The translations under genes were made by a program, and so were the position numbers. From Flavobacteriaceae bacterium NBU2977 (GTDB lineage Bacteria > Bacteroidota > Bacteroidia > Flavobacteriales > Flavobacteriaceae), in assembly GCA_019931105.1 (NCBI GenBank), contig JAIOUW010000005.1:62001-126000 (forward strand): 64,000 nucleotides of DNA. The letters are read 5' to 3'. Under the pieces are notes generated by a model. The model searched no databases and was not told the origin of the DNA. It saw only the letters and a list, made by a program, of their open reading frames with translations. This document shows, piece by piece, positions 29,626-38,912 of the stretch. Position 1 is the first letter of the stretch. Each line of letters starts with the position of its first letter.

Positions 29626-30954
29626 TTATAGCAAACCCCTTGCCTTGATTTCCAAATACTTGTTGATAGTATTGATGGTCAACTGCTCGGGTTTGGTCAA
29701 AATGGTCTGAATACCGTATTGTTGCAGCTCTCTTTGCATCAACTTTTTTTCCAGGGAAAATTTCTCGGCTATGGTCTTGTGGTATATCGTTTGCAGATTT
29801 TCGGCATCCGCGGAGATTAGCTCTTCCAACTCCGAATTTTCAAAGAAGATAACGACCAACACATGTTTTTTGGCAATGGCCAATAGAAATGGAAGCTGTC
29901 GCTTCAACGATGAGATATGCTCAAAATTCGTGTAGAGAAGCAGCAAGCTTCTATGGTTGATCTTACGTTTGATATGGGCATACAACAAGCCGAAATCGGA
30001 GTCGGTAAACTCCGTTGTTATATTATACAGTTTCTCTAGAATAGTATTCAAATGTGCCAATTTCTGTACCGCCGGCACGTGGGTCTCGATATTTTTTGAA
30101 AAACTGACCAGACCTGTTTTGTCATTGCGCTTCAGGGCGACGTTCGAGAAGGCCAGCGTAGAATTTATGGCGTAATCCAATAGTTTGAGTTCGTTGAAGG
30201 GCATTTTCATGACCCGCCCCGTATCGATGATCGAGTAGATGGGCTGGGCTTTCTCATCTTGAAATTGGTTGACCATCAATTGGTGCTGCTTGGCGGTCGC
30301 TTTCCAATTTACGGTTCGAATGTCATCGCCCTGTACATACTCCTTTATCTGTTCAAATTCTTGGGTGTGGCCGATGCGCCTGATTTTTTTGAGGCCGAAA
30401 AGGGTGAGTTTGTTGCTTATGGCCAAGAAGTCGTATTGTTGCATTTGTATGATACTCGGGTAAACGGGCACCATTTGATCTTTTTGAAAAACATAACGCC
30501 TTCGGACTATTTTTAATGGGGAGGATGCAAAAATGTTCAGGTTGCCAAAAACGTATTCGCCCCGGTCTACGGGGCGCACCGTATATTCAAAAAGTTTTTT
30601 TTCACCCTTTATCAGGTCGGTCTTGTATTCAAAATCCCTTTTTTGAAATTGCGCGGGCAGTTCGTCTATCAACGAAACATAAGCTTTGAAAGGATAGTTC
30701 GAAGTGAACTCGATCAAAATCGGATTGAGATCGCTGTTCGACAATTTCTGGGGAAGCTTTCGTCTTCCCGCGATACCCTTCATCGAATACATCAGATAGG
30801 TATCGAACAGGAAAAGACCGACCAAAAGCAGTGTCAAGACCCAAGCAATCGGATATAAAACCGGAAGCCAATACGAAATGATGAAACAGGCCGATAAGAC
30901 CGCCAAGTACCGGAAAAAGGTATTATGTATGTAGAACGACCTGAGAAACTGCAC
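29626..30954 (-). CDS. DUF58 domain membrane protein
   Basis: About 442 residues. Two N-terminal membrane helices (about 15-60) precede a beta domain (about 90-170) and the DUF58 / VWA-like domain with EYVQGDDIRTVNWKATAKQ, the family signature. It is usually found with MoxR ATPases. The start is uncertain: TTG 30975 overlaps moxR by 17 bp; GTG 30954, 4 nt after the moxR TAA stop, gives MQFLRSFYIHN and is preferred. Last gene of the six-gene cluster. Confidence 0.83.
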   Translation of the reverse strand: MQFLRSFYIHNTFFRYLAVLSACFIISYWLPVLYPIAWVLTLLLVGLFLFDTYLMYSMKGIAGRRKLPQKLSNSDLNPILIEFTSNYPFKAYVSLIDELPAQFQKRDFEYKTDLIKGEKKLFEYTVRPVDRGEYVFGNLNIFASSPLKIVRRRYVFQKDQMVPVYPSIIQMQQYDFLAISNKLTLFGLKKIRRIGHTQEFEQIKEYVQGDDIRTVNWKATAKQHQLMVNQFQDEKAQPIYSIIDTGRVMKMPFNELKLLDYAINSTLAFSNVALKRNDKTGLVSFSKNIETHVPAVQKLAHLNTILEKLYNITTEFTDSDFGLLYAHIKRKINHRSLLLLYTNFEHISSLKRQLPFLLAIAKKHVLVVIFFENSELEELISADAENLQTIYHKTIAEKFSLEKKLMQRELQQYGIQTILTKPEQLTINTINKYLEIKARGLL

Positions 30955-30958
30955 TTGG

Positions 30959-31957
30959 TTATCTTGGTATTTCAACGGATTCGGTAATCATTTTGATCAC
31001 GCTGTCGGTGGTCATACCCTCCATTTCGCGTTCGGGAGTCAGAATCACCCTGTGGTTGAGCACTGGGATCAATGCCCTTTTGACATCTTCAGGGATGACA
31101 AAGTCACGCCCATTGACGGCCGCGAAGGCCTTCGCCGAATTCAAGGTTGCAATAGAGGCACGGGGAGAACCGCCCAGATAGAGATGCGGATGGTTTCTGG
31201 TCTTGGTGATGATATCGGCGATATATTTGATCAGTTTTTCCTCGACGATAATATCTTGGATCTTTGTTCTGAAATCCGCCAATTGCGCAGGGTTCAGTAC
31301 ATCTTTGATAAGTGACTGCGGTTCAGAGCCTTTTCGCTCATGATGGGTCTGTATAATACGTATTTCTTCATCCGTGGTCGGATAATCGATCTTTATTTTG
31401 AAGATAAACCGATCTAATTGTGCTTCGGGCAATGCATAGGTGCCTTCTTGCTCGATGGGGTTTTGCGTGGCGAGCACCATAAAGGGCGTATCCATTTTAT
31501 AGGTCGTGCCGTCCATGGTAACTTGCCGTTCTTCCATAGTCTCGAACATGGCCGCCTGCGTCTTGGCAGGGGCGCGATTGATCTCGTCGATCAAGATGAT
31601 GTTCGAAAAGATTGGACCTTTTTTGAATTCGAATTCAGATGTTTTCACATTGAAAACCGAGGTGCCCAAAATATCGCTCGGCATCAGGTCGGGCGTGAAC
31701 TGAATGCGGCTGAAATCCGTTTTCAGGGTTTTGGCGAAAAGTTTGGCGGTTATCGTCTTGGCAATGCCCGGTACGCCTTCGATCAACACATGGCCGTCGA
31801 CCAAAAGCGAGACGATCAACAATTCGATGAAATTCTCTTGGCCAACGATGACTTTGGCAAGTTCGGCCTTGATGGCGGCAACGGCTTTTCTAAGCTCTTC
31901 CAACGGAATACGATTGTCAAAGTTCAGGTCGTCATTCGGTGTTTCATTATTTTCCAT
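30959..31957 (-). CDS. MoxR family AAA+ ATPase
   Basis: 332-residue cytoplasmic AAA+ chaperone-like ATPase. Walker A is GVPGIAKTITAKLF, Walker B is IILIDEINRAPAKTQ, and the sensor region holds FMVLATQNPIEQEGTYALPEAQLDRF. MoxR proteins are thought to assist maturation of partner VWA/DUF58 proteins; the DUF58 gene is directly downstream. Its start overlaps the end of DUF4350 by 11 bp. Confidence 0.93.
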   Translation of the reverse strand: MENNETPNDDLNFDNRIPLEELRKAVAAIKAELAKVIVGQENFIELLIVSLLVDGHVLIEGVPGIAKTITAKLFAKTLKTDFSRIQFTPDLMPSDILGTSVFNVKTSEFEFKKGPIFSNIILIDEINRAPAKTQAAMFETMEERQVTMDGTTYKMDTPFMVLATQNPIEQEGTYALPEAQLDRFIFKIKIDYPTTDEEIRIIQTHHERKGSEPQSLIKDVLNPAQLADFRTKIQDIIVEEKLIKYIADIITKTRNHPHLYLGGSPRASIATLNSAKAFAAVNGRDFVIPEDVKRALIPVLNHRVILTPEREMEGMTTDSVIKMITESVEIPR

Positions 31958-33164
31958 AAGCTTTTTGTTTAAAGTTTTCGATCAGTGTATTTAGTTTAAG
32001 CAGTTCGCTGTCAGCCAAAGAGTCACTTTTTTTAATACGCTCCATTAGCTTGAAGAGTGCCTTGACATCATCGACGGTCTGATTGCTACGCGAAGCCAGA
32101 TTGCGATAAAATTCGTCATTGGGTTCTTCGGTGCCCATATATAAATGCGAACGTATATATTCCATAAAATAGGCGATCTTATGTTCAGAGATCGCTTGGG
32201 CCTCTCCCTTTTCAAAATACATATCGGCGATCGTTCGGGTAAAGGCCAGCGTTTGGTTTTTTAAGGGAAGCACTACAGGTATCGCCCTTTGTTTTCGTTT
32301 TCCCTCGAAAACCACGTAAAGCAAAGCTCCGATCAACGCGATGTAATAGGCCCATTTGAATTCTTTTGTGTTCAGAAAAATGTGCATTGGCGAGGTGTAG
32401 CGCGCTTTGCCCGATTTGTAGTAGTTGTCGATATAAATGGTCCGCGAGCCATCAAGATATGATAACAGGCCCGCGGTATAATCTTTATTGCTTTCTTGAA
32501 GGATAAAATAATTGGTAAACGCTTTTGGGAATGTCGAAAGATAAATTTCACCCTTTCCGAAAGGTTGCTTGACAACGTTAAAGTTCTTTTCCTGTGCCGA
32601 GCCATCCTCATTGAAAAAATCCACCGTACCGATAACAGTGGTTTTCAAAGTGTCTATTTTGTTCAAGAAGGTAGCATAACTATCTTTTTCGAACGAATAT
32701 CCTTCTTCCGTTTTTAATTTGGGATGTACCAAACGATGAAATTGTTTTTGCCCTTCCCCGAAACCGGAATACAAATTTGATATCTCAAGGTTCAAAGTGT
32801 CCAAAAAAACTTCCTCGAACTGCCGGGAAGCTATGAACAGGGTATTTCCCTTGGAAGTCCAATCCAGCAGGGAATTCAATTCACTCTCACCGAAATCAAT
32901 ATTCTCATTGGCGAAAAAATAGGTTCCTTCGGTTTCTTGTCCTTCATTCAAAAATTCAAAAGGCGGCACCGTGACCTGTCGTATCTTCTCTCCGAACGTT
33001 TTGTTCACAATGTCGTTGAACACATAGGTGCCATAGGGTATCTTGTGTTGCGCCACGTATGACGGAAACCAATTGATTTCCTTATCGCTATTGTATTGCA
33101 GGAGCATCAAAAGGGCCAATGTGAATATGGCGATGACGATATATACCCTTCCTTTTTTAACCAT
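31947..33164 (-). CDS. DUF4350 domain membrane protein
   Basis: 405 residues. One N-terminal membrane helix (VYIVIAIFTLALLMLLQY), an extracytoplasmic DUF4350-like domain (about 70-240, GATase-like fold, with GNTLFIASRQFEEVF), then a second membrane segment (about 275-295, WAYYIALIGALLYVVFEGK) and a cytoplasmic tail. The family is uncharacterised and regularly occurs in MoxR/DUF58 clusters. It overlaps DUF4129 (8 bp) and moxR (11 bp). Confidence 0.78.
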   Translation of the reverse strand: MVKKGRVYIVIAIFTLALLMLLQYNSDKEINWFPSYVAQHKIPYGTYVFNDIVNKTFGEKIRQVTVPPFEFLNEGQETEGTYFFANENIDFGESELNSLLDWTSKGNTLFIASRQFEEVFLDTLNLEISNLYSGFGEGQKQFHRLVHPKLKTEEGYSFEKDSYATFLNKIDTLKTTVIGTVDFFNEDGSAQEKNFNVVKQPFGKGEIYLSTFPKAFTNYFILQESNKDYTAGLLSYLDGSRTIYIDNYYKSGKARYTSPMHIFLNTKEFKWAYYIALIGALLYVVFEGKRKQRAIPVVLPLKNQTLAFTRTIADMYFEKGEAQAISEHKIAYFMEYIRSHLYMGTEEPNDEFYRNLASRSNQTVDDVKALFKLMERIKKSDSLADSELLKLNTLIENFKQKAYGK

Positions 33165-33897
33165 TTTTCAAGGTTTTTTGAAGGGATTCGAAATCTTTTT
33201 CCGCAATTCTGTAGTTGGCCTCGTCAATATTGAAATTACCGTACCATATATAATCGTACCATCGGGTAATCACACCGAAAGGTTGTTTCAAGGTCTGATC
33301 GTCTATTTCGTTCAGATAATCAAAATTGGTTTTTTGAAGCTCCCAAGCAATGACTTCGTTGTCGGTCATCAGTTGTAGGATATAAAGGTAATAATATCGT
33401 ATGGCCATGCGATAGTCCTTATCCAGCAACGCCTTTTGGATCAATTGTTGAATGTCTTCGTTCTTGATGATATGTTCTTCTTCCGACAATGCTACCAGCG
33501 CCTCGTTCTTTTTGGCCTGTTTTAGGGTGCTGGCATTGACGTTCAAGAAAAATTTTATCAGTATAAAAAGCAATAGCGCTAAAAGCACATAGGGCAGTAT
33601 ACGGAAGAAGACCTGTAAAAATCCCGCGGCCTTTTCCACCCCGAAAAGCCATTCAAAGAACCGGGATATCAGGTTGTAGAACCAGGTCTTGAAATCGTCC
33701 CACCACGTTCGATCTCTTTTGATGGTTTCATAATCAAAATCAGGATTGTTTCGATAGGCTTGCAGATCATCTTCCTGTATCTCTCTAACCGTTAATCGGC
33801 CGTTATCATATTTGACCGTAACCGTAGAATCTTGTTGGGCGACCGTAACGCTAACCAACAAGACCAAAGAAAGAAAAAGAAGAAAATGTTTGCGCAT
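33157..33897 (-). CDS. DUF4129 domain membrane protein
   Basis: 246 residues with a signal peptide (ends SVTVAQQ), an extracytoplasmic stretch, one membrane helix (about 112-132, ILPYVLLALLLFILIKFFL) and a C-terminal cytoplasmic DUF4129 domain with DYRMAIRYYYLYILQLM and ANYRIAEKDFESLQ. DUF4129 is sometimes fused to transglutaminases but is here alone. It is 2 nt downstream of the preceding membrane gene and overlaps the next. Confidence 0.78.
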   Translation of the reverse strand: MRKHFLLFLSLVLLVSVTVAQQDSTVTVKYDNGRLTVREIQEDDLQAYRNNPDFDYETIKRDRTWWDDFKTWFYNLISRFFEWLFGVEKAAGFLQVFFRILPYVLLALLLFILIKFFLNVNASTLKQAKKNEALVALSEEEHIIKNEDIQQLIQKALLDKDYRMAIRYYYLYILQLMTDNEVIAWELQKTNFDYLNEIDDQTLKQPFGVITRWYDYIWYGNFNIDEANYRIAEKDFESLQKTLKNG

Positions 33898-33899
33898 GC

Positions 33900-34781
33900 C
33901 TAGTAGTCCCTATTTTCCCCCAAACTTTCGATACGTTCGTAGGTGCCCGTAAAATTCTTTCTTTCGTTCAAATTGAAATAAATAAAGACCCCGGCCACGA
34001 TCGAAATGATGTTGAGCAAGAATTGTGCAACGGTACCGACGATGTTCAATAAAATATAAATGGGATCTTTGAAGACATCCATAATACCCTCGGCATCGAC
34101 CTCGCCCGAAAACATGCCCATCTTTAACCAATTATAGATCATTGTGGGCAGCGCAAATGCATAGCTTGCGATCATTACGATTATGGCGGTTACCAATAGT
34201 GTGGCAAAAGTGATCCACCAGTGGTCTTTGACCAACGTAAAACTATAACTAAAGGCATCGGTGACCGAAAGTCTGTTATAGACCATTATGGCAAAGGCCA
34301 ACGATAACGGCACCCAGAGGTATATGCCTGGGATAAAGCAGAACATCAGACCTGCCGCTACGCATACGACAACCAAAAATCCCATTCCGATAAACTTCCA
34401 AAAAGTGGCGTACACATCAGACTTGATCGTATTAAAGTCTATTTTTCCCTTGCCGCTGGCATACGATTTAATATAGTGCAATACGGTCGACTGGGCCATT
34501 GTGTAGACTGCAATTATGGAAATCACATAGAGTCCGCCGATCAACAATATCAAAAGTACGTTGGGTACGGCATCGTTATTGAACATCAAAAGACTGAAGC
34601 TATTGCCGATATAGTACATATACATGGCCAGTGCGATGACCATAATCATGATATAAGGCCCGACTATCTTAAAGAATGTGGCCATGAATGGTTTGAACTC
34701 GGTGCGGAGAAAAGCGAAGGTGTCAGAAAGCACTTCCCCGAGTTCACGCTGCTTTTTGAATTCGATGTATTGATCGGTCAT
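33900..34781 (-). CDS. Multi-spanning membrane protein, unknown
   Basis: 293 residues with about six hydrophobic segments starting at about 30, 75, 125, 150, 190 and 240. The N-terminal ELGEVLSDTFAFLRTEFKPF is characteristic of this cluster's integral membrane component. I do not recognise a named family with confidence; it resembles the membrane-domain family seen with glycerophosphodiester phosphodiesterases. Its start overlaps the SpoIIM stop by 4 bp. Confidence 0.7.
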   Translation of the reverse strand: MTDQYIEFKKQRELGEVLSDTFAFLRTEFKPFMATFFKIVGPYIMIMVIALAMYMYYIGNSFSLLMFNNDAVPNVLLILLIGGLYVISIIAVYTMAQSTVLHYIKSYASGKGKIDFNTIKSDVYATFWKFIGMGFLVVVCVAAGLMFCFIPGIYLWVPLSLAFAIMVYNRLSVTDAFSYSFTLVKDHWWITFATLLVTAIIVMIASYAFALPTMIYNWLKMGMFSGEVDAEGIMDVFKDPIYILLNIVGTVAQFLLNIISIVAGVFIYFNLNERKNFTGTYERIESLGENRDY

Positions 34782-35737
34782 AAGTTCGGTTTTTTATTCA
34801 GTTTTATGGGATAAAGTATGTAGTAATATACTATGGCTGCCAGCGAAACGGCTATTATCAAAATGGCCAACCCGTCGGGCATTTCGGTATGGCGGGTCAC
34901 GAAACCTTCCAAAAATCCGGCAATGATGAAAAAGGGAACGGTACTGATCATTATTTTCAAACCGTTCTTGACACCTCTCTTGAATGATTCCAGACGCGAA
35001 TAGGTGCCGGGAAACAATAAGCCGTTTGCCAGAACCAATCCGGCGCAGCCCGCTATGATGATTACCGAAATCTCTATGGTACCATGGATCCAAATGGTTC
35101 GCACCGATTCCCACAGCAATCCTTTTTCATAGAAGAAATATTGAAAGCTACCGAGCATGATGCCATTTTGCAACATGATCATCAACGTGCCGATTCCTAG
35201 AAAAATACCGTAGGCAAAGGCCATCAATGCCACACGTATATTGTTAATGGTGATGCCCAAGAACATATTGAATTCGCCCATTTGCTTATAAACGGCCATG
35301 GGGTCGCCCTTTTCAATGTTTTCCAGGGTCATGTTAACATACCCGTCGCCAAGTATCGCGCGGACAAAATCGGCATCGTCGGCCGCGGAAAAAGCGCCTA
35401 CGATAGTAAAAAAAACGAAGACCAAAAAGGCGATGAGCAATTCGCGATGATGGTGATAGAAAAGTGTCGGGAATTCGGTTTTCCAAAACTCGAGGATCCG
35501 GTTCTTCGGCTCACGCTTGGTCTTATAAATTTTCTGGTGGGCCTGAGCGGCCAGACCGTTTAGGTAAAACTCGGTATTGCTACCTTGGTAAAAGGTTTTG
35601 GCGTAGCTGAGGTGATCGGTGATTTCTATATAGAGGTCGGACAATACATCGGGCGATAACTTCGTTTTGTTTGACAGTGCGCTTTCAAAAGTGGCCCATT
35701 TGTCCTTATTTTGTTTTACAAAGGCAGCTTCGCGCAT
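34778..35737 (-). CDS. Stage II sporulation protein M-like (SpoIIM/DUF95) membrane protein
   Basis: 319 residues: a cytoplasmic N-terminus (about 1-95) followed by the SpoIIM-type membrane domain with five or six helices and the NNIRVALMAFAYGIFLGIGTL signature, then GTIEISVIIIAGCAGLVLA. In non-sporulating bacteria this family occurs with RDD, MoxR and DUF58 genes and is not a sporulation factor. It is the first gene of the minus-strand cluster, divergent from RDD. Confidence 0.86.
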   Translation of the reverse strand: MREAAFVKQNKDKWATFESALSNKTKLSPDVLSDLYIEITDHLSYAKTFYQGSNTEFYLNGLAAQAHQKIYKTKREPKNRILEFWKTEFPTLFYHHHRELLIAFLVFVFFTIVGAFSAADDADFVRAILGDGYVNMTLENIEKGDPMAVYKQMGEFNMFLGITINNIRVALMAFAYGIFLGIGTLMIMLQNGIMLGSFQYFFYEKGLLWESVRTIWIHGTIEISVIIIAGCAGLVLANGLLFPGTYSRLESFKRGVKNGLKIMISTVPFFIIAGFLEGFVTRHTEMPDGLAILIIAVSLAAIVYYYILYPIKLNKKPNL

Positions 35738-35910
35738 GAATTGTTATGGTTAGAGAAATTGACCGGATTTAAAAAACGACTTCGAGTATAAAATGGGATT
35801 GGCCCGATTTTGTTCCAAATAGCTATCGAAATTAACGAAACTAAGTGCGAAAAAGTATACAATACATACGTTCAAAGCCGGAATAATACCTTCTTCAAAG
35901 GAAGTAAAAT

Positions 35911-36627
35911 ATGGAACAATTTCAAATAGAGACTGCCCAAAACATTACGATCCACCAGAACACGGCACACCTTGGCGACCGAATGTTGGCCTATATCATC
36001 GATAGTTTCATCATTTTGGTCTACACCATTTTGATGATATGGTTATTGCTTGCGCTTGACATCGATTTTTCAGACATGTGGGCACTTTATCTTGTTTTAG
36101 GCCTTCCGGCTTTTTTGTACTATTTGCTGCTCGAGACCTTTATGGATGGCAAAACTGTTGGTAAGAGCCTCATGCACATTCGGGTGGTGAAAATCGATGG
36201 ATCCAAACCTAATTTTTCAAATTATTTCGTGCGATGGATACTGCGGATAATCGATGTTTCGCTGACTTCAGGTGGGGTAGCGGTCTTGACCATATTGATC
36301 CGAGGAAAAGGGCAAAGGGTGGGCGATATCGCCGCGAGCACTACCGTGATCAGTGAAAAGAAGAGGGTTACCTTGAAAGATACCCTCTTGAGGGAATTAC
36401 CCGAAGATTATACGCCAAGGTTTCCTCAGGTGACGGTTTTCAAGGATCGTGAAATGCAGACGATCAAAGAACTTTTCGATTCGGCCAGGCGAAATGGCAA
36501 TCATAACGTCATACTTTCGCTAAGCGATAGGATAAAAAAAGTGGCCGATATATCTTCCGATCTAAAACCGTTGGAGTTCGTAGACATCATAATTAAGGAT
36601 TATAACTACTATACCCAACGACTCTGA
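35911..36627 (+). CDS. RDD family membrane protein
   Basis: 238 residues. The RDD domain (about 15-150) starts with GDRMLAYIIDSFIILVYTI, which carries the Arg-Asp type signature, followed by further membrane helices and KTVGKSLMHIRVVK. The C-terminal 80 residues are soluble. It is divergently transcribed from the SpoIIM-led cluster across 173 bp, and this pairing is conserved in many bacteria, so it is probably a functional member of the cluster. Confidence 0.86.
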   Translation: MEQFQIETAQNITIHQNTAHLGDRMLAYIIDSFIILVYTILMIWLLLALDIDFSDMWALYLVLGLPAFLYYLLLETFMDGKTVGKSLMHIRVVKIDGSKPNFSNYFVRWILRIIDVSLTSGGVAVLTILIRGKGQRVGDIAASTTVISEKKRVTLKDTLLRELPEDYTPRFPQVTVFKDREMQTIKELFDSARRNGNHNVILSLSDRIKKVADISSDLKPLEFVDIIIKDYNYYTQRL

Positions 36628-36703
36628 AAAGTGTTACGAACCCAAAAGAATACTCCGAAAAAAAGTATATTTTTCAACATTCAACGCCTAATTCCCGATC
36701 TTT

Positions 36704-37315
36704 ATGTTCTATTTGACCGTTGACATACTCGGAACCATTTCCTTCGCCATTTCAGGGGTCTTGGTCGCCATGGATAAAAAACTTGACGTGTTCGGAGTAT
36801 TCATTATTGCTTTTGTCACGGCGGTTGGCGGGGGCACCTTGCGCGATATCCTTATCGGAAATACCCCTGTGGGTTGGATGCAAGACCCCATCTACGTTTT
36901 TGTAATCTTTGGTGCCGTTATCTTTGGGATTTTGTTTCGCAAAAGGCTCAAATATTTCAGAAAATCCTTATTTCTGTTCGATACTATCGGCATCGGACTT
37001 TATACCATGGTCGGTGTTGAAAAAGGACTCTCGGCGGGATTACTTCCAATAATGTGCATTGCCCTAGGGACGATGACGGCGAGCTTTGGAGGTGTTATCA
37101 GGGACATATTGTGCAACGAAATACCTGTTATCTTCCGAAAAGAAATCTATGCGACCGCCTGTATCTTGGGTGGAGCCAGCTATTTTTTACTTAGAAAGCT
37201 TCCGATTGAAGACATTTATGCCTATATCGGGGCCATTCTGATCGTAATAGGCATTCGGCTGTTCGCCGTAGTTTTTAAGGTATCCTTACCGAATATCTAT
37301 AAAGTGGAGCAGTAG
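36704..37315 (+). CDS. TRIC/UPF0126 family membrane channel
   Basis: 203 residues with about seven membrane helices arranged as two three-helix repeats. The repeat signatures are VTAVGGGTLRDILIGNTPVGW and TASFGGVIRDILCNEIPVIF, the conserved GGG/R-D motifs of prokaryotic TRIC-type (YicG-like) trimeric cation channels. Monocistronic. It is convergent with the cyclophilin gene. Confidence 0.9.
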   Translation: MFYLTVDILGTISFAISGVLVAMDKKLDVFGVFIIAFVTAVGGGTLRDILIGNTPVGWMQDPIYVFVIFGAVIFGILFRKRLKYFRKSLFLFDTIGIGLYTMVGVEKGLSAGLLPIMCIALGTMTASFGGVIRDILCNEIPVIFRKEIYATACILGGASYFLLRKLPIEDIYAYIGAILIVIGIRLFAVVFKVSLPNIYKVEQ

Positions 37316-37403
37316 CTTTGGTCATAAAACTAATCAACACGAATTCGATATAACTTCCCAATAGTATATATTGATTTTAAGTTGTTTACAGACCCATGAC
37401 CGG

Positions 37404-37465
37404 TCGAGCGCAGTCGAGACCTCATTCAAAATTTCGGGTTTTATCTACCTCTCTACTGCGCTCGA
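37404..37465. repeat. Intergenic inverted repeat (REP-like)
   Basis: TCGAGCGCAGT (37404-37414) and ACTGCGCTCGA (37455-37465) are perfect 11-bp inverted arms 40 bp apart, in the space between two convergent genes. It could be a short dispersed palindromic element or a transcription barrier. No other copy is visible in this window. Confidence 0.6.
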
Positions 37466-37530
37466 GGGCACATAAGTCGGTTTATGGGGCTTTGACCATT
37501 AAAAATGCTCGATATTAAATCGAACTTATG

Positions 37531-38247
37531 TTAATCAAGTACCTCGGCCTTTTTTATGTAGACATTTTGAAAAGGCCAATCGCCTTTTCCGACACGTACA
37601 TTGTTGATTTTGTCCACGATGTCCATACCCTCTACAACTTTTCCGAAAGGCGTGTAATCACCATCCAGATGATAGGATCCCGGTTTGGTAACGACGATAA
37701 AAAATTCATAGGGCGAGGCCAACATATGTGGGTTATTGATTTCACTGCTGGGCATCGATAGCGTACCGCGATGGTGTTTATAGCCTTTTCTGGTATCGGG
37801 CGGTAACAGGTAGCGACCGATTTCACGACGTTTGTCGGCAATGAACCTATCATCTGAATTTCCGCCTTGAATGATAAAATTCTTGACGACCCGATGAAAT
37901 TGCGAATCGTCGAAATAGCCCTTTTTGGCCAAGTAGATGAAATTTGCCTTGTGGTAGGGTACATTGTCGTATAGTTGAACGGTAAAATTTCCCAAACTGG
38001 TCGTCAACCTTACCCTTACGTTGTTCGGGAGGTCTTTTTGATAATCGAAGAAAAAATCAATGGCATTTTCTTCATCAAGTCTAAAAGCCTCCTTGGGATC
38101 CTCTCTAGGTTTTTTTTTCTCGATAATCGAATCTGTTTTTTGGGTTGTAGGTACTTTTGCATTCGATTTTTTATGGGCCTCTTCTTTACAGGCGGCCAAA
38201 ATAAATAGTGGTAATATTGTAAGTATAGTGATTCTTTTGAAGTACAT
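37531..38247 (-). CDS. Peptidylprolyl isomerase, cyclophilin-type lipoprotein
   Basis: 238 residues. The start is taken as ATG 38247, giving a lipoprotein signal (ITILTILPLFILAAC) with a lipobox cysteine; the longer reading from 38322 would lie in the nudix gene. The cyclophilin domain (about 70-238) shows FHRVVKNFIIQGGN and DYTPFGKVVEGMDIVDKIN, the active-site and C-terminal signatures. It probably folds proteins at the periplasm or outer membrane. Its start codon shares two bases with the divergent nudix start (CATG). Confidence 0.9.
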   Translation of the reverse strand: MYFKRITILTILPLFILAACKEEAHKKSNAKVPTTQKTDSIIEKKKPREDPKEAFRLDEENAIDFFFDYQKDLPNNVRVRLTTSLGNFTVQLYDNVPYHKANFIYLAKKGYFDDSQFHRVVKNFIIQGGNSDDRFIADKRREIGRYLLPPDTRKGYKHHRGTLSMPSSEINNPHMLASPYEFFIVVTKPGSYHLDGDYTPFGKVVEGMDIVDKINNVRVGKGDWPFQNVYIKKAEVLD

Positions 38248-38887
38248 GGATTTCGATTTATTTTCCCAAAGAATACCAAAAATAAAAGATCTACCCTTAC
38301 CGGGTGAAATGGCCCATTTCAAAATGGCACCGGAAATACGGGTGAAATTGATGCAAGAAAGCCAGGTGAAGGGTAAAAATCCGAAAAAGGCAGGTGTTAT
38401 GGCCCTATTTTATCCGGATTTTAAGAACGGAACGAAATTGTTGCTCATTCTAAGGAAAACCTATAAAGGCGTTCATTCGAATCAAATCGCCTTTCCCGGC
38501 GGCAAAGTAGAAGATGGCGATATCGATTTGGCACAAACCGCGCTTCGTGAGACTCATGAAGAAGTGGGAGTGCCACCTGAAAAAATCATGATTTTAAAAT
38601 CATTGAGCACAGTATACATTCCCCCTTCCAATTATGAGGTTCAACCTTTTCTCGGTATATTGGACCGACCCTTGTCTTTTGTACCCCAAGAGTCTGAAGT
38701 GGAGTCATTGATCGAGGTTTCTTTGATGGATTTTTTGGACGATGGATTGATCTTCAACCAAAAACTGAGCACTTCTTACGCAACGAATATTGAGGTACCT
38801 ACCTTTAAACTAAACGGTTACACCGTTTGGGGGGCCACGGCGATGATGCTCAGTGAGATCAAGGAACTTTTGAAACAAGTATTATGA
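38246..38887 (+). CDS. Nudix hydrolase, CoA pyrophosphatase-like
   Basis: 213 residues. The Nudix box is GKVEDGDIDLAQTALRETHEEVGVPPE (near residue 84; Gx5Ex7REUXEEXGU pattern). The upstream KGVHSNQIAFPGG fits the CoA-pyrophosphatase (NudL) type, and the N-terminal extension starting MDFDLFSQRI is typical of it. I set the start at ATG 38246 because the extra N-terminal residues of the longer reading overlap the cyclophilin gene antisense. It leads into plsC after 25 bp. Confidence 0.9.
   Translation: MDFDLFSQRIPKIKDLPLPGEMAHFKMAPEIRVKLMQESQVKGKNPKKAGVMALFYPDFKNGTKLLLILRKTYKGVHSNQIAFPGGKVEDGDIDLAQTALRETHEEVGVPPEKIMILKSLSTVYIPPSNYEVQPFLGILDRPLSFVPQESEVESLIEVSLMDFLDDGLIFNQKLSTSYATNIEVPTFKLNGYTVWGATAMMLSEIKELLKQVL
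38277..38284 (-). promoter_or_regulatory. Putative -7 box for the cyclophilin gene, inside nudix
   Basis: On the minus strand this reads TATTTTTG, an exact TANNTTTG match, about 29 nt before the cyclophilin ATG. It lies within the first codons of the nudix gene, as expected from the overlapping starts. Confidence 0.4.
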
Positions 38888-38912
38888 TCGGTAATTTGTA
38901 CTTTAGCACCCT

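Noticed and set aside
37404-37465. CRISPR-like repeat
   Set aside because: There are only two arms, inverted rather than direct, and no repeat-spacer periodicity or cas genes.
38060-38245. N-terminal extension of the nudix reading frame
   Set aside because: It is antisense to the cyclophilin signal and domain and does not look like protein; the downstream ATG at 38246 gives the normal family N-terminus.
38248-38322. N-terminal extension of the cyclophilin reading frame
   Set aside because: It lies in the nudix coding sequence and places residues ahead of an otherwise perfect lipoprotein signal.
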